64,000 nt of DNA from Sphingobium phenoxybenzoativorans (GTDB lineage: Bacteria > Pseudomonadota > Alphaproteobacteria > Sphingomonadales > Sphingomonadaceae): assembly GCF_001757355.1 (NCBI RefSeq), contig NZ_MINO01000017.1, positions 1-64,000 on the forward strand, read 5' to 3'. A program made the translations under genes and the position numbers. The notes beneath the pieces are model-generated. The model searched no databases, was not told where the DNA came from, and saw only the letters and a program-made list of their open reading frames with translations. Every line of letters begins with the position of its first letter. Position 1 is the first letter of the stretch. Of the stretch, positions 63,061-64,000 are shown in pieces.

Positions 63061-63237
63061 TCTGGCGGTCGCCGGGTGTGTCCTGACGACGGGTGAGGCG
63101 CGCACCTAGCATCGGAGGTCGCAGGCGGCAAGTGCTCTTTTTAGCGCGCGCGGAAACTATGCTAGAACAGCTTGCGTGACTGGTCCCAACTCCCACATAG
63201 GGCCAATATCCGCGATTCATTTTTGAGGAGAAGACCA

Positions 63238-64000
63238 TTGGCGACCCTTGGGCTTAGCGAGACGGACAAACATTCACTCGATGCCTTTCGCCGCGATGTG
63301 ATCGAACCTTCGCGCACCAGCCTGGTCATCGTCGATTTCTGGGCGGAATGGTGCGGTCCCTGCAAGCAACTGGCGCCAGTTATCGAAAAGGTCTGCGCCG
63401 ATTATGCGTCGAAGGGCGTTTTGCTGGTGAAGGTCAATGTCGATGAGAATGGCTTCATCGCTAGCCAGTTCCGCGTGCAATCGATCCCGACCGTATATGC
63501 TGTGTTCCAGGGCCAGCCGGTCGCTGACCTGAGCCAAGCGCGTACAGAGGGACAGCTCAAGCAGATGCTCGACCAGATTCTGGGTCAGCTTCCGATCGAA
63601 TCGCAGGAAAAGGTTCAGGCCCAGGAAATTGCCCCCGTTATTGCAGCGGCAGAGGAAGCATTGGCCGCAGGCGATGCGAATCAGGCGCTGGCGTTATTTG
63701 ATCAGGTTGCATCGATCGTAGCTGACGATCCGCAGATCATATCGGGTCAGGCGCGGTCATTGATCGCCTTGGGCCAGATTGATGAGGCGCAGGCCCTTCT
63801 GGATGCGCTGCCAGTGGATATTGCCGGGGAAAGCGCCATCGAACGCGCAAGGGCCGCCTTGTCCGTTGCTCATGCCGCGAAGCCGGTCTCCGACCTTTCA
63901 GGACTGGAGGCGAAGGTAGCGGCTGACCCGGATGATCATGCCGCCCGAATGGAGCTTGCAGGGGGCCATATGGCGAATGGAGACCGGGATGCGGCCGCCG
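63238..64000 (+). CDS. Thioredoxin-TPR chaperedoxin (CnoX/YbbN-like), partial
   Basis: The frame is open to the window edge, so the C-terminus is missing. The start is TTG at 63238-63240 with GAGGAG seven bases upstream; no ATG is near. Thioredoxin domain at about residues 10-115 with active site WAEWCGPCKQL, followed by TPR-like helices from about residue 130 (AAEEALAAGDANQALALFDQVA). This matches CnoX/YbbN-type proteins that protect unfolded proteins under oxidative stress. The CPC spacing is CGPC, so it is redox-active, unlike E. coli YbbN. Confidence 0.87.
   Translation, partial: MATLGLSETDKHSLDAFRRDVIEPSRTSLVIVDFWAEWCGPCKQLAPVIEKVCADYASKGVLLVKVNVDENGFIASQFRVQSIPTVYAVFQGQPVADLSQARTEGQLKQMLDQILGQLPIESQEKVQAQEIAPVIAAAEEALAAGDANQALALFDQVASIVADDPQIISGQARSLIALGQIDEAQALLDALPVDIAGESAIERARAALSVAHAAKPVSDLSGLEAKVAADPDDHAARMELAGGHMANGDRDAAA

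Overview
The window joins two different kinds of DNA. Positions 1 to about 36,170 are the right-hand part of an integrative and conjugative element (ICE) of the Tn4371 family. Positions from about 36,180 to 64,000 are chromosome of an alphaproteobacterium, most likely a sphingomonad (Sphingobium, Sphingomonas or Novosphingobium-like). The basis for the host call is three large TonB-dependent receptors, a Rieske dioxygenase cluster, paired M20 peptidases, a SigF/NrsF-type sigma module and a thioredoxin-TPR protein. The genus is an inference from gene content, not from a marker gene.

ICE, read right to left because nearly all genes are on the minus strand. A tyrosine integrase (34812-36014) sits at the right end. 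Next come a HigB/HigA-type toxin-antitoxin pair with a palindromic operator, a HEPN/TIGR02391 abortive-infection-like gene, a gene broken by an IS21 fragment, and maintenance genes (DUF932, a large ParB-like protein, DUF736, a XRE regulator with an integrase-core-like partner, DUF2958, DUF2285, an AlpA-like HTH protein). The replication/partition/transfer block follows: repA, three iteron-like repeats, parA, RHH, DUF2840, traF, relaxase. Cargo lies between the relaxase and the transfer genes (about 10,000-17,540). After it come LysR, the EexN-type lipoprotein, traG, an RHH protein and trbB-C-D-E-J-L, running off the left edge. Two long GC-rich gene-free stretches (26638-27445 and 30954-31742) share a conserved block of about 118 bp that looks structured.

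The cargo is AT-richer than the ICE backbone. It holds a divergent LysR and a six-gene operon: GST, glutathionyl-hydroquinone reductase, glutathione reductase, 2-hydroxychromene-2-carboxylate isomerase-like protein, a second GST, and an XylE/NahH-type catechol 2,3-dioxygenase, ended by a clear terminator. Together they suggest glutathione-dependent detoxification or processing of a substituted aromatic feeding meta cleavage. The initial oxygenase and the lower meta pathway are not in this window.

At the right junction the ICE appears to have cut off the 5' end of a chromosomal metallo-beta-lactamase-fold gene (36182-36832). Next is a bufferin (copper-binding RiPP) locus: DoxX, BufA1-type precursor, SigF-like ECF sigma factor, NrsF-like anti-sigma, BufA2-type precursor, BufB (DUF692/MNIO) and BufC (DUF2063). 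Three exact copies of a GTAACC-N16-CGAA promoter pattern lie in front of bufA1, sigF and bufA2, so the whole locus reads as one sigma-F regulon with two precursor peptides.

Further right are an aromatic catabolic cluster (SDR, Rieske oxygenase alpha subunit, NTF2-like protein, TonB receptor, TetR), a Ca2+/H+ antiporter, two small unknown proteins, and a peptide-utilisation-like locus (secreted zinc protease, Lrp regulator, TonB receptor, two tandem M20 hydrolases). The last stretch holds a frameshifted TonB receptor, a pirin/HxlR pair, tRNA-Gly(GCC) and a thioredoxin-TPR protein running off the right edge.
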